A stretch of DNA of 44,436 nucleotides. Source: Pleomorphomonas diazotrophica (GTDB lineage Bacteria > Pseudomonadota > Alphaproteobacteria > Rhizobiales > Pleomorphomonadaceae). Each line of letters opens with the position of its first letter. The first letter of the stretch is position 1. Positions 17,225-25,432 of the stretch are shown here, one piece after another. The DNA is taken from NCBI RefSeq assembly GCF_002844595.1, contig NZ_PJNW01000024.1, positions 1 through 44,436 on the forward strand. Reading direction: 5' to 3'. The notes under the pieces are model-generated. The model ran no database searches. It was not told where the DNA came from and saw only the letters and a program-made list of their open reading frames with translations. Position numbers and translations under genes: made by a program.

Positions 17225-18610
17225 TCACCCCATGAGGCCGTCGCGCTTCAGGTCGGCATGCGTCATGTCGAGCGTCAGGGTGGCGAGGCGGATCAGTTCG
17301 TCGGCTTCCTCGTGGCTGAGCACGAAGGGCGGCGCGATGACCATGGTGTCGTGGACATGGCGCATCACGAGGCCGTTTCGGAACGAATGCTCGCGGCAGC
17401 GCAGGCCGATGCTGCCGTCGCCGGCAAAACGCCGGTGCGAGGGCTTGGCGGGAACGAGTTCCAGCGCGCCCATCAAGCCGGTCATGCGCGCTTCGCCGAC
17501 CAGCGGATGATCGGCGAGCTTCATCCAGCGTTCGCGCAGATAGGGCCCGATGTCGTCGCGGACGCGTTCCACCAGCTTCTCCTCGCGCAGGACCTTGAGG
17601 TTGGCGATCGCCGCCGCCGCGCAGACCGGGTGGGCCGAGTAGGTGAAGCCGTGGTTGAACTCGCCGGTGTCCTCGATCACCCCGGCCACCTTGTCCGATA
17701 CCAGCACGCCGCCGATCGGCAGGTAACCCGAGGAGAGGCCCTTGGCGACGGGCATCAGGTCGGGCTTCATGCCGAAGTGCTCGGCGCCGAACCAGCTCCC
17801 CAACCGGCCGAAGCCGCAGATCACCTCGTCGGAGACGAACAGGATGTCGCGCTCGCGGCAGATGCGGGCGACCTCCGGCCAGTAGGTGTCCGGCGGGATG
17901 ATGACGCCGCCTGCGCCCTGGATGGGCTCGGCGATGAAGGCGGCCACCTTGTCCTCGCCGATCTCGTCGATCGCCGCCTCGAGTTCGCGTGCCGCCTTCA
18001 GGCCGAACTCGGCCGGCGACAGGTCGCCGCCATGGTCGAACCAGTAGGGCTGGCCGATATGGCGGATGCCGGGAATGGGCAATCCGCCCTGCGCATGCAT
18101 CGGCGCCATGCCGCCCAGAGAAGCGCCGGCCACCGTCGAGCCGTGATAGGCGTTGCGGCGAGCGATGATCACCTGCTTGCTGGGCTTGCCGAGCGTCGCC
18201 CAATAGGTGCGCGCCATCCTCAGTATGGTGTCGTTGGCTTCCGATCCCGAGCCGCAGAAGAACACCCGGTTGAAGCCTTCCGGCGTCACTTCGGCGATCA
18301 GCGCGGCGAGTTCGACGGCCGGCGGATGGGTCGTCTTGAAGAAGGTGTTGTAATAGGAAATCTCGGCCATCTGCTGCTGCACGGCCTCGGCGATTTCCCG
18401 CCGTCCATGGCCGATGTTGACGCACCAAAGGCCCGACATGCCGTCGAGGATGCGGTTGCCGTCGCTGTCCGTCAGCCAGACGCCTTCGCCCTTGACGATG
18501 ACCCGGACGCCGCCGGCGTTGAGCGAGCGAGTGTCGGAGAAGGGGTGCAGATGATGGGCCGCGTCGAGCGCACGGTAATGTTCGGTGGGATACTTGTTAT
18601 GAGTAAGCAT
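17225..18610 (-). CDS. spuC: Class III aminotransferase, putrescine:pyruvate type
   Basis: PLP-dependent transaminase expected to move the terminal amino group of putrescine or a related omega-amine to pyruvate. Class III features are clear: the cofactor-binding FCGSGSEANDTILRMAR, NAYHGSTVAGASLGG, AEPIQGAGGVIIPP, SDEVICGFGRLG, and the Schiff-base lysine K290 in VAKGLSSGYLP. Length 461 aa matches SpuC-type enzymes. The gene begins only 26 bp after the vapC stop and continues toward the puuB-like gene, so it may be transcribed in part from the vapB promoter. Other omega-amino acid transaminases share these motifs; the polyamine assignment comes from the flanking puuA-like and puuB-like genes and the polyamine importer. 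Confidence 0.85.
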   Translation of the reverse strand: MLTHNKYPTEHYRALDAAHHLHPFSDTRSLNAGGVRVIVKGEGVWLTDSDGNRILDGMSGLWCVNIGHGRREIAEAVQQQMAEISYYNTFFKTTHPPAVELAALIAEVTPEGFNRVFFCGSGSEANDTILRMARTYWATLGKPSKQVIIARRNAYHGSTVAGASLGGMAPMHAQGGLPIPGIRHIGQPYWFDHGGDLSPAEFGLKAARELEAAIDEIGEDKVAAFIAEPIQGAGGVIIPPDTYWPEVARICRERDILFVSDEVICGFGRLGSWFGAEHFGMKPDLMPVAKGLSSGYLPIGGVLVSDKVAGVIEDTGEFNHGFTYSAHPVCAAAAIANLKVLREEKLVERVRDDIGPYLRERWMKLADHPLVGEARMTGLMGALELVPAKPSHRRFAGDGSIGLRCREHSFRNGLVMRHVHDTMVIAPPFVLSHEEADELIRLATLTLDMTHADLKRDGLMG

Positions 18611-18636
18611 GAAAGCCTCGGAATGAAGGCAGCCCC

Positions 18637-19053
18637 TCAGGCGGGCGGCAGGTCGGTAAAGGCGAGTCCGGCGTCCTTGTGCAGGATGCCGGTTCCGGCG
18701 CGTCGGGCGGCCGCGTAATGAAAACAGTCGCCGAGGTTGAGCGCCTTGTTCCGCTCGCTCTCCGGCAGGCGGTGGCGGCCGTAGCGATCGAAGGCGTCGA
18801 GCGCCGGCGAGAGATGGTCGAGCGTCAGCGGGATCACCTCGATCGATGCAGTTGCAAGAAAGCTGCGGATCTTGAGCTCAATGGCAGGTAGCGGCAGCTT
18901 GCTGAGGCGGTGAAGGCCGGCCACGGCTTCCCATACGGCAATAACCGACGTGATCCGCTCAGCCGGAGGAGCGGTCTGGAGCTGGCCCGCCAGCATCTCG
19001 CCGTCGGGCTCTTCCGCAATCATGGCAATCATCGCCGATGCGTCGACGAACAT
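18637..19053 (-). CDS. vapC: VapC-type PIN-domain toxin ribonuclease
   Basis: Predicted endoribonuclease toxin of a type II toxin-antitoxin pair. The 138-aa PIN domain shows the expected acidic residues: D4 in MFVDASAM, E42 in VWEAVAG, D109 in NLGDCFHYA and probably D127 near the end. They are placed as in active VapC proteins, so the toxin looks intact. Its ATG follows the vapB stop directly (TAA then ATG), the usual coupled arrangement. The RNA target cannot be predicted from sequence. It stops 26 bp before the spuC-like start codon. Confidence 0.9.
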   Translation of the reverse strand: MFVDASAMIAMIAEEPDGEMLAGQLQTAPPAERITSVIAVWEAVAGLHRLSKLPLPAIELKIRSFLATASIEVIPLTLDHLSPALDAFDRYGRHRLPESERNKALNLGDCFHYAAARRAGTGILHKDAGLAFTDLPPA

Positions 19054-19293
19054 TTAGTAGTCACCATTGATTTCGTCGAAGAATGCCTTATCGGCCGGCA
19101 GTCCGGTCTTGGGCGCGGCGGCGACCGAAGCGCGGATCGGGGCTATCTTTTCCCACAGGGATTTCTCCTCTCCCTTGCGGGCAAGCTCGTTGGCGAGCGC
19201 CAGGCGCACCGCTTCGGTCTTGGTGATCTTTCGCTTCTCGGCAAGTTCGGTCGCGAGGCGGTTGACCTCCTCGCTGCGAATGTTCAGTCCCAT
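19054..19293 (-). CDS. vapB: VapB-type antitoxin (Rv0623/PSK family)
   Basis: Partner of the PIN toxin: neutralises it and usually represses the operon as a VapBC complex. The 79-aa protein has the N-terminal LNIRSEEVNRLATELAEKRKITKTEAVRLAL, typical of the PSK/Rv0623-like antitoxin family whose N-terminus binds DNA as a dimer. A Lys/Glu-rich C-terminal tail (KAFFDEINGDY) would wrap the toxin. The ATG at 19293 has GAGGAGG upstream; an 18-codon in-frame extension to 19347 overlaps the promoter and operator and is rejected. The gene lies 57 bp after the puuA-like stop. Confidence 0.9.
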   Translation of the reverse strand: MGLNIRSEEVNRLATELAEKRKITKTEAVRLALANELARKGEEKSLWEKIAPIRASVAAAPKTGLPADKAFFDEINGDY

Positions 19294-19304
19294 CGCGCCC
19301 TCCT

Positions 19305-19340
19305 CGTGTGTAGACAGAAATATAGGCCTGTCTACACACG
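19305..19340. promoter_or_regulatory. Perfect 13-bp inverted repeat, probable VapBC operator
   Basis: Arms CGTGTGTAGACAG (19305-19317) and CTGTCTACACACG (19328-19340) are exact reverse complements separated by 10 bp. The element lies just upstream of the vapB ribosome site and covers the -10 element and spacer of the vapB promoter. Autoregulation by VapBC complexes at such repeats is well established for the family, so this is the expected operator. Confidence 0.8.
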
Positions 19341-19347
19341 CCGGCAA
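19319..19347 (-). promoter_or_regulatory. Predicted sigma-70-type promoter of vapBC
   Basis: On the minus strand: TTGCCG (19342-19347) as -35, a 17-bp spacer, then TATATT (19319-19324) as -10. Spacing is optimal and both hexamers are close to consensus. It fits entirely within the gap between the puuA-like stop codon and the vapB ribosome site, and the 13-bp inverted repeat overlaps it. Confidence 0.6.
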
Positions 19348-19350
19348 TGC

Positions 19351-20766
19351 TCACACCGCCAAGAGGAGGTGCTGTCGCTCCCAACTGGAGATGACGTTCA
19401 TGAAGGTCTCGTATTCCTGCTGCTTGATCGCCCGGTAGGTGGCCATGAAGCGCGGTCCGAACACCTCGGCGAGGTCGCTGCTGTCCTCGAACAGCGCCAA
19501 CGCCTCCAGGAGGCCGCGCGGCAGGCCGAAGGGCAGGTCGCGGGCCGAGCCGGCGATCGGTTCCTCCGGGACGAGCCGCTGCTGCATGCCGAGGAGACCG
19601 CAGGCGAGCGAGGCGGCAATGGCGAGATAGGGGTTGGCGTCCGACGACGGCACCCGGTTCTCGACGCGGCGCGACCCTGGCCCGGAGTTCGGCACCCGGA
19701 TGCCGACGGTCCGGTTGTCATAGCCCCAGTGGACGTTGATAGGCGCTGCCGTGCCACGCGTCAGCCGCCGGAAGGAGTTGACGTAGGGGGCGAGGATGCA
19801 CATCACCGCCGGCAGGTATTTCTGCAGGCCGGCGATGAACGAGAAGAAGGCGGCGGTGGGGTTGCCCTCGTCGTCGGAGAAGATGTTGCGGCCGGTCTCT
19901 ATGTTCACCACCGACTGATGGATGTGCATGGCCGAACCCGGCTCGCGGCTCATCGGTTTGGCCATGAAGGTGGCATACATCTTGTGCCGGAGCGCCGCCT
20001 CGCGGATGGTCCGCTTGAAGCTGAACACCTGATCGCTCAGGGCGAGCGGGTCGCCATGGCGGAGGTTGATCTCCATCTGCGCGGCGCCTTCCTCATGGAT
20101 CAGCGTGTCGATCTCGAGGCCCTGCTTCTCGGAGAACTCGTAGATGTCGTCGAACAGGTCGTCGAACTCGTTGACGTGCTGGATCGAGTAGGACTGACGG
20201 CTTGCCTCGGCGCGGCCGGAACGGCCGATCGGCGGCTCCAGCGGGTAGTCCGGGTCGAGGTTCTGCTTGACGAGATAAAACTCGATTTCCGGCGCCACGA
20301 CGGCCCGCAAACCTTCGCGCTCGTAAAGGCCGATGATCCGCCTCAGAATCTGGCGTGGCCCGAGATCGAACGGCCGGCCGTCGCGATGGAAGGCATCGTG
20401 GATGATCTGTGCCGTCGGCTCCGACGCCCAGGGCACGGCGGTCAGCGTTGCAAAGTCCGGTTTCAGGAACACGTCGCCGTCGGACGGATCGTGCTGGAAG
20501 GCATCATCTTCCTCAGGATACTCACCCGTGACGGTGGTGGTGAACACCGAGGACGGCATCGACATGACGGTCGAGGAGAAGAACTTGTCGGCCGGCATCA
20601 GCTTGCCGCGGGCAACGCCGGCCAGATCCGGCGTGATGCATTCGATGTCCTCGATGCCCCGCTCCTTGAGCCAGGACTTGGCCTCGGCGAGCGTCTCGAC
20701 GCCTCGCTCCGGATTGCGTTCGCCGACCCTCGGCGCGTCCTTGGGCTCGGTCGAAATCAGACTCAT
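19351..20766 (-). CDS. puuA: Glutamine synthetase family protein, gamma-glutamylpolyamine synthetase-like
   Basis: ATP-dependent ligase expected to join glutamate to putrescine or a related polyamine as the first step of glutamylated polyamine breakdown. The 471-aa protein has the glutamine synthetase catalytic fold: VAPEIEFYLV (metal-binding glutamate), EEGAAQMEIN, KPMSREPGSAMHIHQSV (ATP and metal site), and NVHWGYDNRTVGIRVP with RRVENRVPSSDANPY near the C-terminus. This sequence style matches PuuA/SpuI-type enzymes rather than housekeeping GlnA. I set the start at the ATG at 20766; the earlier start at 20814 adds an unconserved segment. The ribosome site is weak. It is divergent from the polyamine importer genes and upstream of spuC-like and puuB-like genes, which supports the polyamine role. 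Confidence 0.87.
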   Translation of the reverse strand: MSLISTEPKDAPRVGERNPERGVETLAEAKSWLKERGIEDIECITPDLAGVARGKLMPADKFFSSTVMSMPSSVFTTTVTGEYPEEDDAFQHDPSDGDVFLKPDFATLTAVPWASEPTAQIIHDAFHRDGRPFDLGPRQILRRIIGLYEREGLRAVVAPEIEFYLVKQNLDPDYPLEPPIGRSGRAEASRQSYSIQHVNEFDDLFDDIYEFSEKQGLEIDTLIHEEGAAQMEINLRHGDPLALSDQVFSFKRTIREAALRHKMYATFMAKPMSREPGSAMHIHQSVVNIETGRNIFSDDEGNPTAAFFSFIAGLQKYLPAVMCILAPYVNSFRRLTRGTAAPINVHWGYDNRTVGIRVPNSGPGSRRVENRVPSSDANPYLAIAASLACGLLGMQQRLVPEEPIAGSARDLPFGLPRGLLEALALFEDSSDLAEVFGPRFMATYRAIKQQEYETFMNVISSWERQHLLLAV

Positions 20767-21116
20767 GATCGCTTTCTTTCGTTGCTGGCGCACGAAGGCG
20801 GGAGCCTCTTCCATCCCGCCCGTCCGAACGCGCGCCTTTGTGTTTCGGAAAATGCAGACCCTTTATTTGTGATGACATTTCTCGCCCGGCGCAATCGCAT
20901 TTTCGCCGCAATGGGCGCCGGCAGTGGTGACAAAATGCCACGCGCCAGAAAATAGGCAGCGACCAGTTGTCGTCCCCACGTTGCTGTGCATAAATGCGCC
21001 GAACGCAGTGTGCGTAGAACGCCGGATTCCTCCGTCGTTCTATGCTGAAAGCGCCGAAGCGACCCAACCGTCTCTGCGATTGCCGGGCGGGCGGCCGCGA
21101 CAGGGGAACAGGGAGC
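20767..21116. promoter_or_regulatory. Divergent promoter region between puuA-like gene and polyamine importer
   Basis: 350 bp between the two start codons. It must hold promoters in both directions. The clearest structure is an inverted repeat, TAGAACG (21015-21021) and CGTTCTA (21036-21042) with a 14-bp spacer, about 75-100 bp upstream of the binding-protein gene. It is a candidate operator for polyamine-responsive control. I could not identify confident -35/-10 pairs. Confidence 0.45.
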
Positions 21117-22217
21117 ATGACGAAAATGGTGAGACAGCGTCTTCTGGGTGCCGCCGCGCTGACGGTCGCGCTCGCGACGGGGGCTGCGGCCCAGGAAAAG
21201 GTCGTCAACGTCTACAACTGGTCCGACTATATCGACGAGTCCACGCTGGAGGACTTCACCAAGGAGACCGGCATCAAGGTGGTCTACGACGTGTTCGACA
21301 ATCAGGACATCGTCGAGACCAAGATGCTGGCCGGCGGCTCGGGCTACGACGTGGTGGTGATCACCGGTTCGTTCCTGTCCCGCCAGATCGCCGCCGGCGT
21401 CTACCAGCCGCTCGACAAGTCCAAGCTGCCCAATCTCTCGAACATGTGGCCGGAAGTGATGAGCCGCGTCGCCGAATACGATCCGGGCAACCAATACGGC
21501 ATCGACTACATGTGGGGCACCACCGGCATCGGTTACAACGTCGAGAAGATCAAGGCGATCATGCCCGACGCTCCGGTCAACAGCTGGGACATGGTGTTCA
21601 AGCCGGAGGTCGTCTCGAAGTTCAAGGACTGCGGCGTGCAGTTCCTCGACGCGTCCGAGGAGCTGATCCCGGCCGCGCTCAAGTATCTCGGCAAGAACCC
21701 TGATTCCAAGGACGCCGCCGACATCGAGGAAGCCGGCAAGCTGCTCGCCTCGGTCAAGCCCTACGTCCAGAAGTTCCATTCATCGGAATACATCAACGCG
21801 CTCGCCAACGGCGACATCTGCGTTGCCGTCGGCTACTCGGGCGACATCCTGCAGGCGCGCAACCGGGCCGCCGAGGCCAAGAATGGCGTGACCATCAACT
21901 ACGTCATCCCCAAGGAAGGCGCCAACATGTGGTTCGACATCATGGCGATCCCCAAGGATGCGCCGAACCCCGACGCCGCCCACGCCTTCATGAACTTCAT
22001 CATGAAGCCCGAGGTCATCGCCAAGTCGACCAACTACGTCGCCTACGCCAACGGCAACCTCGCCTCGCAGAAGTTCGTCGACCCGGCCATCCTGTCGGAC
22101 GCCTCGATCTATCCCGACAAGGAGACGCTGGCCAACCTGTTCTCGATCACGCCCTATGACGCCAAGGCGCAACGCGTGCTGACCCGCGTCTGGACCTCGG
22201 TCAAGACGGGTATGTAG
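21117..22217 (+). CDS. potF: Polyamine ABC transporter periplasmic binding protein (PotF/SpuD-like)
   Basis: Exported receptor for putrescine or spermidine. The signal peptide ends near TGAAAQ; the mature protein begins VVNVYNWSDYIDESTLEDFTKETG, the hallmark start of PotD/PotF proteins. It continues with GYDVVVITGSFL, YGIDYMWGTTGIGYN and, later, VGYSGDILQARNRA and GANMWFDIMAIPKDAPN, residues around the polyamine-binding cleft. Length 366 aa is normal. The ATG at 21117 has GGGAGC before it and starts the signal peptide; an upstream in-frame ATG at 21042 is rejected. It heads a four-gene importer operon divergent from the puuA-like gene. Putrescine is the likeliest ligand from context. Confidence 0.94.
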   Translation: MTKMVRQRLLGAAALTVALATGAAAQEKVVNVYNWSDYIDESTLEDFTKETGIKVVYDVFDNQDIVETKMLAGGSGYDVVVITGSFLSRQIAAGVYQPLDKSKLPNLSNMWPEVMSRVAEYDPGNQYGIDYMWGTTGIGYNVEKIKAIMPDAPVNSWDMVFKPEVVSKFKDCGVQFLDASEELIPAALKYLGKNPDSKDAADIEEAGKLLASVKPYVQKFHSSEYINALANGDICVAVGYSGDILQARNRAAEAKNGVTINYVIPKEGANMWFDIMAIPKDAPNPDAAHAFMNFIMKPEVIAKSTNYVAYANGNLASQKFVDPAILSDASIYPDKETLANLFSITPYDAKAQRVLTRVWTSVKTGM

Positions 22218-22245
22218 AGGCGTCGTTACAAGGAACTGTCGAAAA

Positions 22246-22269
22246 GCGCCCGGCCATCTGGCCGGGTGC
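22246..22269 (+). terminator. Intergenic hairpin after the polyamine-binding protein gene
   Basis: A 10-bp stem (one G-T pair) with a 4-nt loop: GCGCCCGGCC, ATCT, GGCCGGGTGC. No U-tract follows. Its position between the binding-protein and ATPase genes suggests an mRNA-stabilising or attenuating hairpin that raises binding-protein yield over the other subunits. Confidence 0.6.
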
Positions 22270-22323
22270 TTGCATGTGAAGGGTAGCGGTGGCACGTCAG
22301 GCGTGGTGGAAACGAGGGTTCCG

Positions 22324-23478
22324 ATGATGATCGAGGCGGTTGGGCCGATCAAACGCAAGTTTGCTCCCTGGGACGATCCGACGCTCAAGCCGTTCATCCG
22401 CTTTGAGAACGTCACCAAGCGCTTCGGCGATTTCACTGCCGTCGACAACCTGACGCTCGATATCTACGAGCGCGAGTTCTTCGCCCTCCTCGGTCCGTCG
22501 GGCTGCGGCAAGACGACGCTCATGCGCATGCTGGCCGGCTTCGAGCAGCCGACCGAGGGGCGCATTCTCCTTGACGGCAAGGATCTCTCAGGCATCCCGC
22601 CTTACAAGCGGCCAGTCAACATGATGTTCCAGTCCTATGCGCTGTTCCCGCACATGACGGTGGAGGGCAACATCGCCTTCGGCCTCAAGCAGGAAGGCAT
22701 GGACACCTCCAACATCAACACCCGCGTTGCCGAAATGCTGGAGCTGGTCAAGCTCGAGAAGTTCGCCAAGCGAAAGCCGCATCAACTGTCCGGCGGCCAG
22801 CGGCAGCGCGTGGCGCTCGCCCGCTCACTCGCCAAGCGGCCGAAGGTGCTGCTGCTCGACGAGCCGCTCGGCGCGCTCGACAAGAAACTGCGCGAGGAAA
22901 CCCAGTTCGAGCTCATGGACATCCAGATGGAGCTCGGCATGACCTTCCTGATCGTCACTCACGACCAGGAAGAGGCGATGACGGTGTCCGACCGCATCGC
23001 CGTCATGAACCACGGCGTCATCGCCCAGATCGGCACCGCCTCGCAGATCTACGAGCAGCCGGCGTCGCGTTACGTCGCCGATTTCGTCGGCGACATCAAT
23101 CTGATCGACGGCACGGTGTCGGCGGTGGAAGGCGGGGTCGCCACGCTCCACTGCGCCGGGGTCGACGCCACCATCGTCGCCGAGGCCGGGCCGGGCGAGG
23201 TTGCGGTCGGCGCCGAAGCCGGCTTCGCCATCCGTCCGGAAAAGGTGCAGATCTCACTCGAGGCGCCGCCGGCCGGCACGCCCAACGTGCTCTCCGGCGA
23301 AGTCTGGGACATCGGCTATCTCGGCGACATTTCGGTCTACCGCGTCCGTCTCGCCGGCGGCTCCATCGTCAAGGCGACCGTCGCCAACCTGACCCGCATC
23401 GTCGAGCGGCCGATCACCTGGGAAGACAAGGTGTACCTGACCTGGCCGGCCGACGCCGGCGTCATCCTGCTGAAGTGA
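22324..23478 (+). CDS. potG: Polyamine ABC transporter ATP-binding protein (PotG/PotA-like)
   Basis: Cytoplasmic ATPase of the polyamine importer. All ABC motifs are present: Walker A GPSGCGKTT (near residue 55), Q-loop MFQSYALFPHMTV, signature LSGGQRQRVALARSLAKRP, Walker B VLLLDEPLGALD and the switch histidine in IVTHDQEEAMT. The C-terminal ~100 residues form a TOBE-type regulatory domain (FAIRPEKVQI, then GYLGDISVYRVRLAGG). Length 384 aa. I use the ATG at 22324 with GAGG upstream; an ATG at 22327 is equally possible. The gene ends just before the first permease gene, whose alternative GTG start overlaps its stop region. Confidence 0.94.
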   Translation: MMIEAVGPIKRKFAPWDDPTLKPFIRFENVTKRFGDFTAVDNLTLDIYEREFFALLGPSGCGKTTLMRMLAGFEQPTEGRILLDGKDLSGIPPYKRPVNMMFQSYALFPHMTVEGNIAFGLKQEGMDTSNINTRVAEMLELVKLEKFAKRKPHQLSGGQRQRVALARSLAKRPKVLLLDEPLGALDKKLREETQFELMDIQMELGMTFLIVTHDQEEAMTVSDRIAVMNHGVIAQIGTASQIYEQPASRYVADFVGDINLIDGTVSAVEGGVATLHCAGVDATIVAEAGPGEVAVGAEAGFAIRPEKVQISLEAPPAGTPNVLSGEVWDIGYLGDISVYRVRLAGGSIVKATVANLTRIVERPITWEDKVYLTWPADAGVILLK

Positions 23479-23489
23479 GGGAGCGGGCC

Positions 23490-24398
23490 ATGGCGGAGCG
23501 CGGGACGCAAGAGGTTAGGCCCTTCCTCGCCAAGTGGGCGCTGGTGGCGGTTCCCTATCTGTGGAGCCTGCTGTTCTTTCTCGCGCCCTTCCTGATCATC
23601 TTCAAGATCTCGCTGTCGCAGACGGCGATCGCCATGCCGCCTTATCTGCCGGTGATCGGCAGCCTCGGCGATCTCTGGACGAAACTGTCCGACTTCACCT
23701 TCGACAACTACATCTTCCTCACCGAGGACCCGCTCTACTACTCGGCCTATCTTTCCAGCCTGCGGATCGCCTTCGTGTCGACGGTGCTGCTGCTGATCGT
23801 CGGCTATCCGATCGCCTATGGCATGGCCCGCGCGCCGAAGAGCCTGCGCAACGCGCTGGTCATGGCAGTGATCCTGCCCTTCTGGACGAGCTTCCTGATC
23901 CGCGTCTACGCCTGGATCGGCATCCTGAAGCCGGAAGGCCTCATCACCATTGCTCTGCAAGCTCTGGGAATCCTTGGGCCGGGCGAGCAGATCCACGTCT
24001 ACAACACCGAGACCGCCGTCTTCATCGGCATTGTCTACTCCTATCTGCCCTTCATGGTGCTGCCGCTCTACGCCGCCCTCGAAAAGCTGGACGCGACGTT
24101 GCTCGAGGCGGCGGCCGACCTCGGTTGTCCGCCGACGAAGTCCTTCTGGGTGATCACCTTCCCGCTGTCGCTGCCCGGTGTGGTCGCCGGCTGCTTCCTG
24201 TGCTTCATCCCGATCGTCGGCGAGTTCGTCATCCCCGACCTGCTCGGCGGCTCCGAGACGTTGATGATCGGCAAGACGCTGTGGGCCGAGTTCTTCAACA
24301 ATCGCGACTGGCCGGTGTCGTCGGCCGTGGCCGTCGTGCTGCTGATCATCCTCGTCGTGCCGATCGTCATCTTCCAGAACCAGCAGAAGAAGGCTTGA
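23490..24398 (+). CDS. potH: Polyamine ABC transporter permease 1 (PotH/PotB-like)
   Basis: Inner-membrane subunit forming half of the polyamine translocation path. The 302-aa protein has about six hydrophobic helices, beginning WALVAVPYLWSLLFFLAPFLIIF. It carries the EAA loop that contacts the ATPase in the form EAAADLGCPPTKSFWVITFPLSLPG, followed by VGEFVIPDLLGG, typical of PotB/PotH. The ATG at 23490 has GGGAG upstream; a GTG at 23475 overlapping the potG stop is a weaker alternative. It is the third gene of the importer operon. Confidence 0.93.
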   Translation: MAERGTQEVRPFLAKWALVAVPYLWSLLFFLAPFLIIFKISLSQTAIAMPPYLPVIGSLGDLWTKLSDFTFDNYIFLTEDPLYYSAYLSSLRIAFVSTVLLLIVGYPIAYGMARAPKSLRNALVMAVILPFWTSFLIRVYAWIGILKPEGLITIALQALGILGPGEQIHVYNTETAVFIGIVYSYLPFMVLPLYAALEKLDATLLEAAADLGCPPTKSFWVITFPLSLPGVVAGCFLCFIPIVGEFVIPDLLGGSETLMIGKTLWAEFFNNRDWPVSSAVAVVLLIILVVPIVIFQNQQKKA

Positions 24399-24408
24399 GG
24401 AGCGCGCC

Positions 24409-25230
24409 ATGAACAAGACGACGAGCTGGTTCAACGTCACCTCGCTGGTGTTCGGCTTTGCCTTCCTCTACGTGCCGATCCTGATTCTGGTGGTCTATTC
24501 CTTCAACGCCTCCAAGCTGGTGACCGTCTGGGGTGGCTTCTCGACGCGCTGGTATGCCGAGTTGTTGCACGATCAGGCGATCATCGATGCCGCCTGGGTG
24601 ACCATGGGCGTCGGCATTCTCTCGGCGTCCTTTGCCACCGTGCTCGGAACCATGGCTGCGTTGGTTCTGGACCGCTACAGCAAGTTCCATGGGCGCGCCC
24701 TGTTCTCGGGCATGGTCTACGCGCCGCTGGTCATGCCCGAGGTGATCACCGGCCTGTCGCTGTTGCTGCTGTTCGTTGCCGTCGGCTTTGACCGCGGATT
24801 CTGGTCGGTGGTGATCGCCCACACGACGCTCACCATGTGCTTCGTCGCCGTCGTCGTGCAGTCGCGCCTCGTCACGCTCGACCGCAGCCTGGAGGAGGCG
24901 GCCCTCGACCTCGGCTGCCCGCCGGTGAAGACCTTCTTCCTGATCACCCTGCCGCTCATCCTTCCCGGCGTGGTCGCCGGCTGGATGCTCGCCTTCACGC
25001 TGTCGCTCGACGATCTCGTCATCGCCTCCTTCACCACCGGTCCCGGCGCCACTACACTGCCGATCAAGATCTACTCCATGGTCCGCCTGGGTGTGACGCC
25101 GGAGATCAATGCCATCTCCACCATCCTGATCTCGGTGATCGCCGTCGGCGTCATCGTGGCGTCGGTGCTTTCGCACCGCTCTCAGGTGGAAAAGGAAAAG
25201 GCCGAGCGCGCCGTGTTTCTGGCAGGATGA
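24409..25230 (+). CDS. potI: Polyamine ABC transporter permease 2 (PotI/PotC-like)
   Basis: Second membrane subunit of the polyamine importer, 273 aa with about six membrane helices. The N-terminal helix FGFAFLYVPILILVVYSFN is a PotC/PotI hallmark. The EAA loop reads EEAALDLGCPPVKTFFLITLPLILPG and is followed by SLDDLVIASFTTGPGATTLPIKIYSMVRLGVTPEINA, strongly typical of the family. It starts 10 bp after the preceding stop behind GGAGC and is the last gene of the operon. No clear terminator was found before the bacterioferritin promoter. Confidence 0.94.
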   Translation: MNKTTSWFNVTSLVFGFAFLYVPILILVVYSFNASKLVTVWGGFSTRWYAELLHDQAIIDAAWVTMGVGILSASFATVLGTMAALVLDRYSKFHGRALFSGMVYAPLVMPEVITGLSLLLLFVAVGFDRGFWSVVIAHTTLTMCFVAVVVQSRLVTLDRSLEEAALDLGCPPVKTFFLITLPLILPGVVAGWMLAFTLSLDDLVIASFTTGPGATTLPIKIYSMVRLGVTPEINAISTILISVIAVGVIVASVLSHRSQVEKEKAERAVFLAG

Positions 25231-25403
25231 CCAGACTGGCGGCTGGACGGTTGTCGGATCGCGGCAACGTCCTGTTCTCGAGGCGAATCTCCTCGGATGC
25301 CGCGCAGCCCCCTATCTACCTCGGGTCAATTGCAGGCCCAGGCCTTTCACTCATAAGGTGTCCATCGGGTGCGCCGACGGGGGTGAACCCACGCGAAGAC
25401 GGC

Positions 25404-25432
25404 TTGCAATTCTTCCGACTTGCCGTAAGTTA
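25404..25432 (+). promoter_or_regulatory. Candidate bfr core promoter
   Basis: TTGCAA (25404-25409) could serve as -35, with a weak -10 (TAAGTT or AAGTTA, 25426-25432) at 16-17 bp spacing. The iron-control palindrome overlaps this -10, which suits repression by steric block. The assignment is tentative because the -10 is poor. Confidence 0.35.
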
